Below are positions 11,725 through 11,727 of a stretch of DNA of 11,727 nucleotides, one piece after another (position 1 is the first letter of the stretch; every line of letters starts with the position of its first letter). The notes below the pieces were generated by a model, which was not told the DNA's origin, searched no databases, and was given only the letters and a program-made list of their open reading frames with translations. The stretch lies in contig CANRAI010000028.1 in NCBI GenBank assembly GCA_947628555.1, positions 1-11,727 on the forward strand. The letters run 5' to 3'. The translations under genes were made by a program, and so were the position numbers. The DNA comes from an uncultured Clostridia bacterium (GTDB lineage Bacteria > Bacillota > Clostridia > Christensenellales > Borkfalkiaceae).

Positions 11725-11727
11725 AGC

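Noticed and set aside
1..11727. CRISPR array, rRNA or transposase
   Set aside because: No regularly spaced repeats, rRNA signatures or DDE/HUH transposase motifs were seen on either strand.

Overview
The window looks like chromosomal DNA of an anaerobic Gram-positive bacterium of the class Clostridia. It has low to moderate GC, strong AGGAGG-type ribosome binding sites, sigma-A-type promoters, a DUF4364 regulator, a TIGR03905/TSCPD protein, type III pantothenate kinase beside an ECF transporter S component, and an NfnAB-type flavin/iron-sulfur complex. I cannot name the genus.

Positions 1 to about 4290 are the right-hand part of an integrated mobile element. Its left end is outside the window. 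From left to right it holds: a non-coding, GC-richer stretch with hairpins that is a candidate transfer origin (about 60-220); a DUF4145-like zinc-ribbon protein (394-1035, +); a small unknown protein (1032-1352, -); an XRE repressor (1427-1843, +) with a lipoprotein and a two-helix membrane protein downstream in the same operon; and a tyrosine integrase (2817-4160, +) with its own strong promoter. The integrase points at the 3' fragment of a tRNA-Ser(GGA) gene (4291-4350), which marks the right att junction. That tRNA's old terminator follows at 4354-4375.

The most informative signal in the element is a 28-bp sequence present twice (289-316 and 1386-1413). Each copy holds an 18-bp palindrome lying exactly between the -35 and -10 boxes of a leftward promoter. 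One promoter fires towards the left edge, through the candidate oriT; the other drives the small minus-strand gene and sits just in front of the XRE gene. The simple reading is that the XRE protein binds both sites, represses leftward transfer or helper genes, and controls itself.

From 4351 rightwards the DNA is host chromosome. panT-like and coaX (5958-4539, -) form a two-gene vitamin B5 uptake and phosphorylation operon. A small cysteine-rich membrane protein (6199-6414, +) has a hairpin leader. A protein of unknown function overlaps a NUDIX hydrolase gene (7734-6450, -), and the NUDIX gene carries a one-base frameshift near its 3' end. DUF4364 and TSCPD genes (7881-8686, +) form an operon ending in a bidirectional terminator shared with an unknown 132-aa protein (9188-8790, -). 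Finally a 78-aa PriA-N-terminus-like protein, nfnA and nfnB (11724-9227, -) lie head to tail. NfnAB couples NADH, NADPH and ferredoxin pools, which fits a fermenting anaerobe.
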